A stretch of 39,815 nucleotides of DNA from Actinomycetes bacterium (GCA_022601135.1 JAHZJB010000153.1:1-39815); one strand, 5' to 3'; positions 10,043-17,876 are shown, numbered from the stretch's first letter. Notes: a model not told the origin generated them from the sequence alone. A program made the numbers and translations.

Positions 10043-10810
10043 TTACTTCCTGCGGAAGAGCTTGTTGCCCAGCCAGACCACGGGGTCATACTTTCGGTCG
10101 GCTGCGCGTTCCTTCATCGGTATCAGCGCGTTGTCGGTGATCTTGATGTGCTCGGGGCAGACCTCGGTGCAGCACTTGGTGATATTGCACAAGCCCAGGC
10201 CGTTCTCCTCCTGCGCCTGCTCGGGGCGACGCTCCAGGGTGTCCAGCGGGTGCATGTCCAGTTCGGTCTGACGCATCAAGAAGCGTGGCCCGGCGTAGGC
10301 CTCCTTGTTGTCCTCGTGGTCACGTATGACGTGGCAGACGTCCTGGCACAGGAAGCACTCGATGCACTTGCGGAACTCCTGGGAGCGGTTGACGTCTTCC
10401 TGCTGCATTCGGTATTCGCCGGGCTGGAGATCCTTCGGCGGCGTGAACGACGGGATCTCTCTGGCCTTCTGGTAGTTGAAGGACACGTCGGTGACCAGGT
10501 CGCGCATCACCGGGAAAGTCCGCAGCGGCGTCACGGTCACGGTCTCGTCCTGGTCGAAGGTCGACATCCGGGTCATGCACATCAGCCGCGGTTTGCCGTT
10601 GATCTCGGCCGAGCAGGATCCGCATTTGCCCGCCTTGCAATTCCAGCGCACCGCCAGGTCCGGCGTCTGGGTGGCCTGTAGTCGATGAATGATGTCGAGC
10701 ACCACTTCGCCGTCGTTGACCTCGACGGTGAAGTCGTCCAGCCCACCACCATCCACGTCGCCTCGCCAGACCCGGAGTTTGGCCTGATATTTTCCGGTGG
10801 AGCCTGCCAT
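10043..10810 (-). CDS. sdhB: Succinate dehydrogenase 1 iron-sulfur subunit (SdhB, Rv0247c-like)
   Basis: 255 residues. Carries electrons from the flavoprotein to the membrane anchor of Sdh1 through three Fe-S clusters. Seen: N-terminal plant-ferredoxin fold with NCKAGKCGSC and a following Cys (RLMCM) for [2Fe-2S]; CIECFLCQDVC for [4Fe-4S]; CNITKCCTEVCPEHIKI for [3Fe-4S] with the final Cys of the second site. The ATG at 10810 is two bases after the sdhA stop and has GGAAGGG about 8 nt upstream; an in-frame extension to 10888 lies inside sdhA and is rejected. The operon continues into the cysteine-rich gene. Confidence 0.95.
   Translation of the reverse strand: MAGSTGKYQAKLRVWRGDVDGGGLDDFTVEVNDGEVVLDIIHRLQATQTPDLAVRWNCKAGKCGSCSAEINGKPRLMCMTRMSTFDQDETVTVTPLRTFPVMRDLVTDVSFNYQKAREIPSFTPPKDLQPGEYRMQQEDVNRSQEFRKCIECFLCQDVCHVIRDHEDNKEAYAGPRFLMRQTELDMHPLDTLERRPEQAQEENGLGLCNITKCCTEVCPEHIKITDNALIPMKERAADRKYDPVVWLGNKLFRRK
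10046..10051 (-). promoter_or_regulatory. Ribosome binding site overlapping the sdhB 3' end
   Basis: AGGAAG on the minus strand, made from the last Arg-Lys codons of sdhB, eight bases before GTG 10037. It fixes the start of the cysteine-rich protein and implies translational coupling to sdhB. Confidence 0.7.
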
Positions 10811-10812
10811 CT

Positions 10813-12744
10813 TCAGCCCTTCCGTCCGGGGTGCTCGGCCAGTTCTGCATCGGTGTAGTACTTCTCGAGTTCGGAGAGTTCGAAACACTTCAGCAGGTCC
10901 GGCCGCATCGGGGTCTGCCTTTCCGGTGTCACCGTCACGCCGGGTACCAATGCGTCACGGGTGGCGGCCTCGTTGGTGCGGCACACCAGCAGCGTGTGGC
11001 GCCAGTCGGCGTCCATCTGCGGGTGGTCGTCTCGGGTGTGCCCGCCGCGACTTTCGGTGCGCTGCAGTGCGGCCTTGGCCACGCACTCGCTGACCAGCAG
11101 CATGTTGCGCATGTCGATGGCGAGATGCCAGCCCGGGTTGTACACCCGTCCGCCCGCCACGGTGACGTTCTGCACGCGCTTCTTGAGTTCCTCGAGTTTG
11201 GTCAGTGCCTCGATGATCTCGGCTTCCTTGCGGATGATGCCGACGAGATCGTTCATCGACTGTTGCAACTCGGCGTGCAGCGCATACGGGTTCTCCGGAT
11301 TCGCGTGCTGGTCGTACGGTGCCAGGGCCATCCGGGCGGCCTCGTCGACGGCTCCCTGGGGGGCCTTCGGCCGGTCGGACAGTGCCCGTACGTAGTCCGA
11401 CGCGCCGAGGCCCGCGCGCCGACCGAACACCAACAGGTCGGACAGCGAATTGCCGCCCAGTCGGTTGGAGCCGTGCATCCCGCCTGCGCACTCACCTGCG
11501 GCGAACAGGCCCGGCGTCTTGGCCGCGCCGGTGTCCGGGTCCACCTCGATCCCGCCCATCACGTAGTGGCAGGTCGGGCCGACCTCCATCGCATCCTCGG
11601 TGATATCGACTTCGGCCAGCTCGATGAACTGGTGGTACATGGAGGGCAGGCGCCGTTTGATCTCCTCGGTGGGCATGCGCGATGCGATGTCCAGATACAC
11701 GCCGCCGTGCGGAGTGCCCCGGCCTGCCTTGACCTCGGCGACGATGGCCCGGGCGACTTCATCGCGGGGTAGCAGGTCAGGTGTTCGGCGGGCGGAGTCG
11801 TTGTCCTTGAGCCACTGATCGGCCTCCTCCTCAGTTTCGGCGTACTGCCCCTTGAACACCGCGGGGATGTAGTCGAACATGAACCGTTTGCCCTCGGAGT
11901 TCTTCAGTACCCCGCCGTCGCCGCGGACGCCCTCGGTGACGAGGATGCCTTTCACCGACAGCGGCCAGACCATGCCGGTGGGGTGAAACTGAATGAACTC
12001 CATGTTGATCAGGTTTGAACCGGCCCGCAATGCCAAGGCGTGACCATCGCCGGTGTACTCCCAGGAATTCGACGACACCTTGAAGGATTTGCCGATGCCA
12101 CCGGTGGCCAGCACCACTGCCGGCGCCTCAAAGAGGATGAAGGTGCCGGTCTCGCGCCAGTAACCGAACGCTCCTGCCACGCGCTGGATGCCGTCGGCAC
12201 CCTCGTCCAGGATCAGGTCGGTGATCGAGCATTCGTGGAAGACCTTGATCCGGGCCTCGTAGTCGCCGAGTTCCTTCTTGTCGTCCTGCTGCAGCGAGAC
12301 GATCTTCTGCTGCAAGGTGCGGATGATCTCCAACCCGGTGCGGTCGCCGACGTGGGCGAGGCGCGGGTAGGTGTGCCCGCCGAAGTTACGCTGGTTGATC
12401 TTGCCGTCCTTGGTGCGGTCGAACAACGCACCGTAGGTTTCCAGCTCCCAGACCCGGTCGGGGGCCTCCTGTGCGTGCAACTCGGCCATTCGCCAGTTGT
12501 TCAGGAACTTGCCGCCGCGCATGGTGTCACCGAAGTGCACCTGCCAGGAATCCTTGGTGTTGACGTTGCGCATCGCCGCGGCGCAACCGCCCTCTGCCAT
12601 CACCGTGTGCGCCTTGCCGAACAGCGACTTGGTCACCACGGCGACGCGCAGACCACGTTCCCGGGCCTCGATCACCGCGCGCAGACCCGCGCCGCCGGCA
12701 CCGATGACGACGACGTCGTATTGGTGCCGTTCCACGTCAGCCAT
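10813..12744 (-). CDS. sdhA: Succinate dehydrogenase 1 flavoprotein subunit (SdhA, Rv0248c-like)
   Basis: 643 residues. Oxidises succinate to fumarate at a covalently bound FAD, at the cytoplasmic face of the membrane. Seen: dinucleotide fold VVVIGAGGAGLRAVIEA at about 10-27; KAHTVMAEGGCAAAM with the His expected to carry the FAD; substrate-site HPTGMVWP and LVTEGVRGDGGVL with the catalytic Arg region; FAD-contact GLFAAGECAGGMHGSNRLGG. Length matches Rv0248c. ATG 12744 has GAGG about 10 nt upstream; 48 bp separate it from the sdhC stop. Belongs to the Sdh1 class rather than the second mycobacterial succinate dehydrogenase, as judged by its neighbours. Confidence 0.95.
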   Translation of the reverse strand: MADVERHQYDVVVIGAGGAGLRAVIEARERGLRVAVVTKSLFGKAHTVMAEGGCAAAMRNVNTKDSWQVHFGDTMRGGKFLNNWRMAELHAQEAPDRVWELETYGALFDRTKDGKINQRNFGGHTYPRLAHVGDRTGLEIIRTLQQKIVSLQQDDKKELGDYEARIKVFHECSITDLILDEGADGIQRVAGAFGYWRETGTFILFEAPAVVLATGGIGKSFKVSSNSWEYTGDGHALALRAGSNLINMEFIQFHPTGMVWPLSVKGILVTEGVRGDGGVLKNSEGKRFMFDYIPAVFKGQYAETEEEADQWLKDNDSARRTPDLLPRDEVARAIVAEVKAGRGTPHGGVYLDIASRMPTEEIKRRLPSMYHQFIELAEVDITEDAMEVGPTCHYVMGGIEVDPDTGAAKTPGLFAAGECAGGMHGSNRLGGNSLSDLLVFGRRAGLGASDYVRALSDRPKAPQGAVDEAARMALAPYDQHANPENPYALHAELQQSMNDLVGIIRKEAEIIEALTKLEELKKRVQNVTVAGGRVYNPGWHLAIDMRNMLLVSECVAKAALQRTESRGGHTRDDHPQMDADWRHTLLVCRTNEAATRDALVPGVTVTPERQTPMRPDLLKCFELSELEKYYTDAELAEHPGRKG

Positions 12745-12792
12745 CTATGTAAACCTCGCTAGTCTATGAATTGCGCTGTCAGCCAGGCTGAT

Positions 12793-13611
12793 TCAGCCAA
12801 TGAATCTCAGGTCGGAAATGGTGCCGCTGGCCACCAGCATGATGTAGAAGTCGGTCAGCATCAGCGTGCCCAGGGTGATCCAGGCGTACTGCTTGTGCCG
12901 CACGTTCAGCTTGCTGATCTGCGTCCACATCCAGTAGCGGACAGGGTGTTTGGAGAAATGTTTGAGCCGGCCGCCGGTGACGTGTCTGCAGGAGTGGCAG
13001 GACACCGTGTAGAACCAGAGCATCACGACGTTCCCGACCAGGATCACGTTGCCCAAGCCGAAGCCGAAGCCGGACGGGGAGTGGAAGGCTCTGATCGCGT
13101 CGTAGGTGTTGATCACCGAGATGATCACGGCGATGTAGAAAAAATAACGGTGGGTGTTCTGGATGATCAGTGGGAAGCGTGTCTCGCCAGTGTATTTCGA
13201 GTGTGGTTCTGCGACCGCGCAGGCGGTCGGGGACTGCCATACCGTCCGGTAGTAGGCGCCGCGATAGTAGTAGCAAGTCAGTCGGAACAGCAGCAGGAAA
13301 GGCAGCGACAGCGCCGCATACGGCAGCCACCACACGTCGGGGAGAAACTGCCCGAAGTGGCTGGCTTCGGGGGTGCAGCCCTTACTCACGCACGGTGAGT
13401 AGAACGGCGTCAGGTAGTGGTACTCGGCGACGAAATAGTGGTTCTGCATGAATGCACGCACCGTCGCGTAGATGATGAACGCGGCGAAACCCAGGTCGAT
13501 GATGATGGGCGACTTCAGCCAGCGATCGGTGCGCAGCGTGCGTTGTGGGATCTGCGCCCGGCCAGGAGAAAAAACGCCGGTCGCTGCGCGGTCGGCGGTG
13601 GGTGCGCTCAC
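12793..13611 (-). CDS. sdhC: Succinate dehydrogenase 1 membrane anchor (SdhC, Rv0249c-like)
   Basis: 272 residues with about five transmembrane helices (around 36-56, 93-113, 148-170, 185-205, 242-262). One long anchor replaces the usual SdhC/SdhD pair and should bind haem and reduce menaquinone. Cys74 and Cys79 (in FYSPCVSKGC), Cys205/Cys208/His210 (in VSCHSCRHVTGG) and several His (QNTHRY) are candidate cluster or haem ligands. The M. smegmatis Sdh1 structure is reported to hold a membrane-embedded Rieske-type [2Fe-2S] cluster, and this anchor keeps paired Cys/His motifs suited to that. GTG start 13611 with AAAGG seven bases upstream. A 9-bp hairpin lies between it and the preceding gene. 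Confidence 0.92.
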   Translation of the reverse strand: MSAPTADRAATGVFSPGRAQIPQRTLRTDRWLKSPIIIDLGFAAFIIYATVRAFMQNHYFVAEYHYLTPFYSPCVSKGCTPEASHFGQFLPDVWWLPYAALSLPFLLLFRLTCYYYRGAYYRTVWQSPTACAVAEPHSKYTGETRFPLIIQNTHRYFFYIAVIISVINTYDAIRAFHSPSGFGFGLGNVILVGNVVMLWFYTVSCHSCRHVTGGRLKHFSKHPVRYWMWTQISKLNVRHKQYAWITLGTLMLTDFYIMLVASGTISDLRFIG

Positions 13612-13645
13612 ACAATTGCCTTTCTATGCTGTTGTAGCCCCGGTT

Positions 13646-13673
13646 CGCGTCCCGCAGTCGTTCACGGGACGCG
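13646..13673 (-). terminator. Perfect 9-bp hairpin between the Rv0250c-like gene and sdhC
   Basis: CGCGTCCCG at 13646-13654 pairs with CGGGACGCG at 13665-13673 around a 10-base loop. There is no U-tract, so it may be an attenuator, an RNA-processing barrier or a stabiliser that sets the ratio of the small first gene to sdhCAB, rather than a classic terminator. Confidence 0.5.
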
Positions 13674-13677
13674 GCGC

Positions 13678-13974
13678 TCAGCGCGTTCCGCCGAGACCTT
13701 CGCTGTCAACGCCGTGCCAGAAATCCGTATCGTACTGGGTGTCCGGAATCGCAATGCGTTCGCCAACATGTTGCAGCCCACTGCCGCCACGGGAGAGTTC
13801 CAGTTCCTCGGCGTCGATGTCGAGCCGATCGATGTCGTTGAAGATTCGTTCGGCGTCGTTGACGATGCGGCGGGTCGCTGGGCTGTCGCCGTAGTGCGCG
13901 GCCAGCGCGGTGACGCATCGCCGGAGGCTCCCGATCAATTCGTGAAGCTCGGTGAGCTCGGTGCTCCTGGACAT
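13678..13974 (-). CDS. Conserved small protein heading the sdh1 operon (Rv0250c-like)
   Basis: 98 residues, acidic and helical (SELTELHELIGSLRRCVTAL at the N-terminus, then RRIVNDAERIFNDIDRLDID), without signal peptide or membrane segment. Size and position match Rv0250c, always found before sdh1 in mycobacteria. Function unknown; an assembly or regulatory role for Sdh1 is a guess from conserved context. A near-perfect ribosome site AAGGAGG lies about 4 nt before the ATG, implying strong expression. The hairpin at 13646-13673 follows its stop. Confidence 0.85.
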   Translation of the reverse strand: MSRSTELTELHELIGSLRRCVTALAAHYGDSPATRRIVNDAERIFNDIDRLDIDAEELELSRGGSGLQHVGERIAIPDTQYDTDFWHGVDSEGLGGTR

Positions 13975-14007
13975 TCGACCTCCTTGGGCTGAAGGGTGTC
14001 ATGAATC

Positions 14008-14013
14008 ACAGTA
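14008..14013 (-). promoter_or_regulatory. Candidate -10 for the sdh1 operon
   Basis: TACTGT on the minus strand, about 34 nt before the ATG of the first operon gene, predicting a start of transcription near 14001. No good -35 is visible, which fits an activator-dependent promoter. Confidence 0.35.
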
Positions 14014-14047
14014 CGCAATCGAGGCTAGTCACGACACCGAAAGTGAT

Positions 14048-14063
14048 GGTGAGACCGGTCACG
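14048..14063. promoter_or_regulatory. CRP-type site upstream of the sdh1 operon
   Basis: GGTGA-GACCGG-TCACG holds the full GTGA-N6-TCAC core of mycobacterial Crp (Rv3676) sites. Its centre is about 81 bp before the first start codon and about 55 bp before the inferred transcription start. Inference from motif and position only. Confidence 0.45.
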
Positions 14064-14154
14064 TTGACCGGCTGGAAGGAAAACGCAGAACCGGCGGGCC
14101 CGACATGGACCCACCGGTTCTGGTGTCTGCTGTTGGCTTCCCTTTGCGGTGGCG

Positions 14155-14619
14155 CTACCGGCTTTCGATCGCGATGCGCTGGGCTTCGGCGCCCTTGTGC
14201 GCTCCGGTCACCCGGACGGTCAAGACGCCGTCCTGGTAGCCGGCGGAGATGGCCTCCCCGGATACCTGGGCGGGCAGGGCGAAGGACCGGTGGAAGGAGC
14301 CGTATCGCACCTCGCTGATCCGGCGGACCCCATTGTTTCCGTCCTGCTCGGGGTCGTCGTGGATGCGCTCGTCCCGCCGTTCCCCGCGGACGACGAGCCG
14401 GCCTTTGTCCACCTCGACGGTGACGTCCTTCTCGACGTCCACGCCGGGCAGGTCCACCCGGATCACCGCATCCTCACCGTCTCGGCCGACCTCCACCGCT
14501 GGGCTGATACCCGCCCCGACGTCGTTGGCCCAATCGTTGGCGGTAGCGGGGCCGAAGAAATCCCGCACCCAGCGGTTGGTGTTCCACGCGGGTTGGGTCC
14601 ACAGGGTCAGCGTGCTCAT
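14155..14619 (-). CDS. hsp: Hsp20/alpha-crystallin small heat-shock protein (Rv0251c-like, Acr2 type)
   Basis: 154 residues. ATP-independent chaperone that holds unfolding proteins. The alpha-crystallin domain spans about residues 40-140: AVIRVDLPGVDVEKDVTVEV, then GRLVVRGERR, RYGSFHRSFALP and the C-terminal strand GVLTVRV; an Ile-x-Ile motif (RIAIESR) ends the protein as in oligomer-forming members. Position beside nirB and the sdh1 operon matches Rv0251c. GGAG lies 7 nt before the ATG. A SigE/SigH-type promoter at 14675-14701 precedes it, in keeping with the heat and envelope-stress control known for the family. Confidence 0.93.
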   Translation of the reverse strand: MSTLTLWTQPAWNTNRWVRDFFGPATANDWANDVGAGISPAVEVGRDGEDAVIRVDLPGVDVEKDVTVEVDKGRLVVRGERRDERIHDDPEQDGNNGVRRISEVRYGSFHRSFALPAQVSGEAISAGYQDGVLTVRVTGAHKGAEAQRIAIESR

Positions 14620-14674
14620 GTTCTGTCTCCTAGGTGCCGTCGACCGGCTCGTTACCGGTGCGCCTGACTGGTAG

Positions 14675-14701
14675 AACTTGAGTCGACCTCGCGCATGTTC
14701 C
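14675..14701 (-). promoter_or_regulatory. SigE/SigH-type promoter of hsp20
   Basis: On the minus strand GGAACA (14701-14696), a 17-base spacer, then AGTT (14678-14675), fitting the mycobacterial GGAAYA-N16/17-cGTT consensus. It predicts an mRNA start roughly 48 nt before the hsp20 ATG. A lone CTTGAGT (14677-14683) overlaps it and could be half of an HspR site, but the second half is absent. Confidence 0.6.
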
Positions 14702-14763
14702 GCCTGGGCGTTCGCTGTCGGAGAACGGGCTCACAGCGCTGCATCGCCGTCGGTGAGGACCCC

Positions 14764-14779
14764 GTGACGGGCGCTTCAC
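14764..14779 (+). promoter_or_regulatory. Possible GlnR site upstream of nirB
   Basis: GTGAC-N6-TTCAC gives the AC-N9-AC spacing of actinobacterial GlnR boxes, centred about 52 bp before the likely nirB transcription start. nirBD is a known GlnR target in mycobacteria; the site itself is a motif inference. Confidence 0.4.
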
Positions 14780-14810
14780 ACAGCGCGACATAGGGGCAAT
14801 GTGGCCTACC

Positions 14811-14816
14811 TAACCT
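14811..14816 (+). promoter_or_regulatory. -10 element of a leaderless nirB transcript
   Basis: TAACCT seven bases before the ATG at 14824, with no Shine-Dalgarno, so transcription probably begins at the start codon itself. A weak GCGACA may serve as -35. Confidence 0.45.
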
Positions 14817-14823
14817 GGGTCCC

Positions 14824-17379
14824 ATGACGCCAACTTCGCACGTCGTGGTCGTCGGTCACGGCATGGTCGGCCATCGGTTCGTCGAAGCGCTGCGGTCTCG
14901 CGATACCGAGGGCAGCTGGCGGGTGACCGTGTTGGCCGAGGAGGCCGACGCGGCGTACGACCGCGTCGGCCTCACCGGATACACCGAGCACTGGGACCGT
15001 GCCAGGCTGGCGTTGCCGGGTAACGACTACCGCGGCGACCGGCTGGTCGACGTCCGGTTGGGAAGCCGGGTCGCAGAACTCGACCCGTCGACCAGGTCGG
15101 TCATGACCAGCGACGGGGCGCGGATTGGTTACGACGCGCTGGTGCTGGCGACGGGCTCCTATGCATTCGTGCCGCCGGTGCCGGGGCGTGACCTGCCGTC
15201 TTGTCATGTCTACCGAACCTTCGACGACCTGGACGCGATCCGCGCTGACGCGTTGCGAGCCCGTGACGCCGGTCGGGCGCCGGTCGGCGTGGTGATCGGT
15301 GGTGGACTGCTCGGCCTGGAAGCGGCGAACGCGCTGCGCGCCTTTGGCCTGCAGCCCCATGTCGTCGAAATGGCGCCCCGGCTGATGGCCCAGCAGCTCG
15401 ATGAAGCGGGCGGCGCGCTGCTGGGCAGAATGGTCAGCGACTTGGGCATCGCCGTGCATACCGGTGTCGGGACCTCCTCAATCCAACCGGCACAACGTAA
15501 TCGGCCGGTCCGGCGGTCCGCCGAGGATGAGTCCGTGCGGGTGACGTTGAGCGATGGAGCATCCATCGACGCCGGTCTCGTTGTTTTCGCCGCCGGAGTG
15601 CGGCCCCGTGACGAGCTGGCCCGCACCGCGGGGCTCCAGATCGCCGAGCGGGGCGGCGTGCTCACCGATCTGACCTGTACCACAAGCGACCCCAACGTCT
15701 ACGCGATCGGCGAGGTCGCCGCGATCGAAGGGCGGTGCTACGGCCTCGTGGGTCCGGGATACACCAGTGCCGAAGTGGTCGCGGATCGGCTGTTGGGCGG
15801 CGCCGCGCAGTTCCCCGGGGCCGATATGTCAACCAAACTCAAGCTGCTGGGTGTCGACGTAGCCAGTTTCGGCGACGCAATGGGTGCCACGCCGGACTCT
15901 TTGGAGGTGGCGGTCAACGACGCCGTCAATCAGACCTACGCCAAGCTGGTCCTCTCCGATGACGCCAAGACGCTGCTGGGTGGTGTTCTGGTCGGCGATG
16001 CGTCCGCCTACGGTGTATTGCGACCGATGGTCGGGGAGAAGCTTGCCGGTGATCCGTTGGCACTTATCGCCCCGGCAGGGACTGGAGGCGGCGTTGGTGG
16101 GTCGCTGGGCGTCGGGGCCCTGCCCGTCGGTGCGCAGATCTGCTCCTGTAACAACGTCACAAAAGGTGATCTCACCGACGCGATCGCCGGCGGATGCGCC
16201 GATGTGCCCGCCTTGAAGAGCTGTACCAAGGCGGGCACGTCGTGCGGATCCTGTGTGCCCCTGCTCAAGCAGCTCCTGGAAGCCGAGGGAGTGCGACAGT
16301 CCAAGGCGTTGTGCGAACACTTCACCCAGTCGCGCGCCGAGCTGTTCGAGATCGTCACCGCCACCGATATCCGCACGTTTTCCGGCCTCATCGAGCGGTT
16401 CGGTACCGGAAAAGGTTGTGACCTGTGCAAACCGGCGGTCGCGTCCATCCTCGCGTCGACCGGCTCGGATCACATTCTCGACGGCGAGCAGGCCTCGCTG
16501 CAGGACTCCAACGACCACTTCCTGGCCAACATCCAACGCAACGGAAGCTACTCGGTGGTGCCCCGGGTACCCGGGGGCGACATCACTCCCGAACAACTCC
16601 TCCTCATCGGCGAGATCGCCCGCGACTTCAACTTGTACACAAAGATCACGGGCGGGCAGCGTATCGACATGTTCGGCGCCCGCGTCGACGAGCTGCCCGA
16701 GATCTGGCGCCGTCTCGTTGAAGGCGGCATGGAGTCGGGCCATGCCTATGGCAAGGCATTGCGCACGGTGAAGAGTTGCGTCGGTAGTGACTGGTGCCGC
16801 TACGGTCAGCAGGACTCGGTGCAGATGGCCATCAACCTGGAGCTGCGGTACCGCGGACTGCGGGCCCCGCACAAGATCAAGATGGGGGTGTCCGGGTGCG
16901 CACGCGAGTGTGCCGAGGCCCGCGGCAAGGACGTCGGGGTCATCGCCACCGAAACCGGATGGAACCTCTATGTCGGTGGGAACGGCGGTATGACGCCCAG
17001 GCACGCGGAGCTGCTGGCCGGCGACCTCGATGACGAAACCCTGGTGCGCTACATCGACCGGTTCCTGGTCTTCTACACCCGCACCGCCGATCGGCTGCAG
17101 CGCACTGCCCCGTGGGTGGAGCAACGCGGGCTGGCTCACCTGCGCGAGGTTGTGTGCGAGGACTCGCTGGGGCTGGCGGCGGAGTTCGAGGCGGAGATCG
17201 CCCGCCACGTCGAGAACTACGCGTGCGAGTGGAAGGGCGTCCTGGAGGACCCTGACAAGCTGTCGAGATTCGTCTCGTTCGTCAACGCGCCCGATGTCGC
17301 CGATCCCACCGTTACGTTCACGAGCAACACCGGCCGGAAGGTGCCGACACCGATCGGCATGCCGACGATAGGGGCTTGA
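14824..17379 (+). CDS. nirB: Assimilatory nitrite reductase [NAD(P)H] large subunit
   Basis: 851 residues. Reduces nitrite to ammonium with six electrons from NAD(P)H via FAD, [2Fe-2S], [4Fe-4S] and sirohaem, in the cytoplasm. Seen: NAD/FAD domains at 1-300 (VVVVGHGMVGHRFVEAL; second dinucleotide fold VGVVIGGGLLGLEAANAL); a BFD-like [2Fe-2S] region with ICSCNNVTKGDL and SCTKAGTSCGSCVPLL (about 440-480) and another CDLC segment; then the nitrite reductase domains with the sirohaem/[4Fe-4S] cysteines in CVGSDWCRYG and GVSGCARECAEARGKDVGV. Full length for the family. nirD follows five bases after the stop. The sirohydrochlorin chelatase-like gene and the NnaR regulator downstream fit its cofactor supply and control. 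Confidence 0.96.
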   Translation: MTPTSHVVVVGHGMVGHRFVEALRSRDTEGSWRVTVLAEEADAAYDRVGLTGYTEHWDRARLALPGNDYRGDRLVDVRLGSRVAELDPSTRSVMTSDGARIGYDALVLATGSYAFVPPVPGRDLPSCHVYRTFDDLDAIRADALRARDAGRAPVGVVIGGGLLGLEAANALRAFGLQPHVVEMAPRLMAQQLDEAGGALLGRMVSDLGIAVHTGVGTSSIQPAQRNRPVRRSAEDESVRVTLSDGASIDAGLVVFAAGVRPRDELARTAGLQIAERGGVLTDLTCTTSDPNVYAIGEVAAIEGRCYGLVGPGYTSAEVVADRLLGGAAQFPGADMSTKLKLLGVDVASFGDAMGATPDSLEVAVNDAVNQTYAKLVLSDDAKTLLGGVLVGDASAYGVLRPMVGEKLAGDPLALIAPAGTGGGVGGSLGVGALPVGAQICSCNNVTKGDLTDAIAGGCADVPALKSCTKAGTSCGSCVPLLKQLLEAEGVRQSKALCEHFTQSRAELFEIVTATDIRTFSGLIERFGTGKGCDLCKPAVASILASTGSDHILDGEQASLQDSNDHFLANIQRNGSYSVVPRVPGGDITPEQLLLIGEIARDFNLYTKITGGQRIDMFGARVDELPEIWRRLVEGGMESGHAYGKALRTVKSCVGSDWCRYGQQDSVQMAINLELRYRGLRAPHKIKMGVSGCARECAEARGKDVGVIATETGWNLYVGGNGGMTPRHAELLAGDLDDETLVRYIDRFLVFYTRTADRLQRTAPWVEQRGLAHLREVVCEDSLGLAAEFEAEIARHVENYACEWKGVLEDPDKLSRFVSFVNAPDVADPTVTFTSNTGRKVPTPIGMPTIGA

Positions 17380-17383
17380 TGCG

Positions 17384-17731
17384 ATGACTCTGCTCAACGA
17401 CGCTCAGGTCTGGACGACCGCATGCCGCTACCACTTCCTGCTGCCGGGGCGTGGGGTGGGAGTGCTGTTGCCAGACGGCGCCCAGGCCGCACTGTTCCGA
17501 CTCGACGACGGAAGCCTGCACGCGGTCGGCAACATCGACCCGTTCTCCGGTGCCGCGGTGATGTCGCGCGGTATCGTCGGCGACCGCGCCGGGCGGGCCA
17601 CCGTCCAGTCACCCCTGAAGAAGCAGACGTTTGCGCTGGACGACGGCGGCTGCCTGGACTGCCCCGATGTCCGGCTGCCGGTGTACGTGACCCGGGTCAC
17701 CCCCGACGGCGACGTCCAGGTCGGTTCCTAG
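17384..17731 (+). CDS. nirD: Nitrite reductase small subunit
   Basis: 115 residues with a Rieske-like fold that lacks the usual Cys-His cluster ligands, as is normal for NirD (only the pair CLDC occurs, near residue 90). Partners NirB in nitrite reduction. Seen: VWTTACRYHFLLPGRGVGVL at the N-terminus, FRLDDGSLHAVGNIDPFSGA in the middle, and the C-terminal strand LPVYVTRVTPDGDVQV. It begins four bases after the nirB stop and is surely on the same mRNA. No other gene is joined to it; the ferredoxin downstream has its own promoter. Confidence 0.95.
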   Translation: MTLLNDAQVWTTACRYHFLLPGRGVGVLLPDGAQAALFRLDDGSLHAVGNIDPFSGAAVMSRGIVGDRAGRATVQSPLKKQTFALDDGGCLDCPDVRLPVYVTRVTPDGDVQVGS

Positions 17732-17790
17732 GACCGGGTTCTCCGCGAAATGCCAGCTAGGGCTGCTGTTACGGCCCGATGACGAGCCTT

Positions 17791-17806
17791 TACGCGTCCG
17801 CGCGTA
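17791..17806. repeat. Inverted repeat between nirD and the ferredoxin gene
   Basis: TACGCG-TCCG-CGCGTA is a perfect 6-bp stem with a 4-base loop, 60 bp after nirD and 18 bp before the DosR box. It may end the nirBD message or bind a regulator; no U-tract is present. Confidence 0.35.
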
Positions 17807-17823
17807 GTCAGTTCGTGATCGAA

Positions 17824-17843
17824 GTAGGGACTTTCGGCCCATG
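17824..17843. promoter_or_regulatory. DosR (DevR) box of the ferredoxin gene
   Basis: GTAGGGACTTTCGGCCCATG has the palindromic GGGACT...GGCCC core of the dormancy regulator's 20-bp site. Its centre is about 43 bp before the predicted transcription start, the usual position overlapping the -35. fdxA is a DosR target in M. tuberculosis, so the inference is strong. Confidence 0.75.
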
Positions 17844-17863
17844 AATTCGATGTGCGGGCTGAA

Positions 17864-17869
17864 TAGCCT
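17864..17869 (+). promoter_or_regulatory. -10 element of a leaderless ferredoxin transcript
   Basis: TAGCCT seven bases before ATG 17877, with no ribosome site. It places transcription start at the start codon and the DosR box at about -43. Confidence 0.45.
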
Positions 17870-17876
17870 CGTCGCC

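Noticed and set aside
9529..10271. Plus-strand frames across the cysteine-rich gene
   Set aside because: They are also repetitive because of the 36-bp repeat, but lack ribosome sites and the regular Cys phase; the minus-strand frame is joined to sdhB.
14677..14697. HspR (HAIR) element before hsp20
   Set aside because: Only one half-site, CTTGAGT, is present; at the required spacing the second half does not match.
15829..17397. 522-codon open frame antisense to nirB
   Set aside because: Exact shadow of nirB in GC-rich DNA; arginine/histidine-rich, low-complexity protein, no motif and no ribosome site.
17732..17876. Second DosR box upstream of the ferredoxin gene
   Set aside because: GGGCTGCTGTTACGGCCC at about 17760 has the wrong spacing between its GGG and CCC ends.
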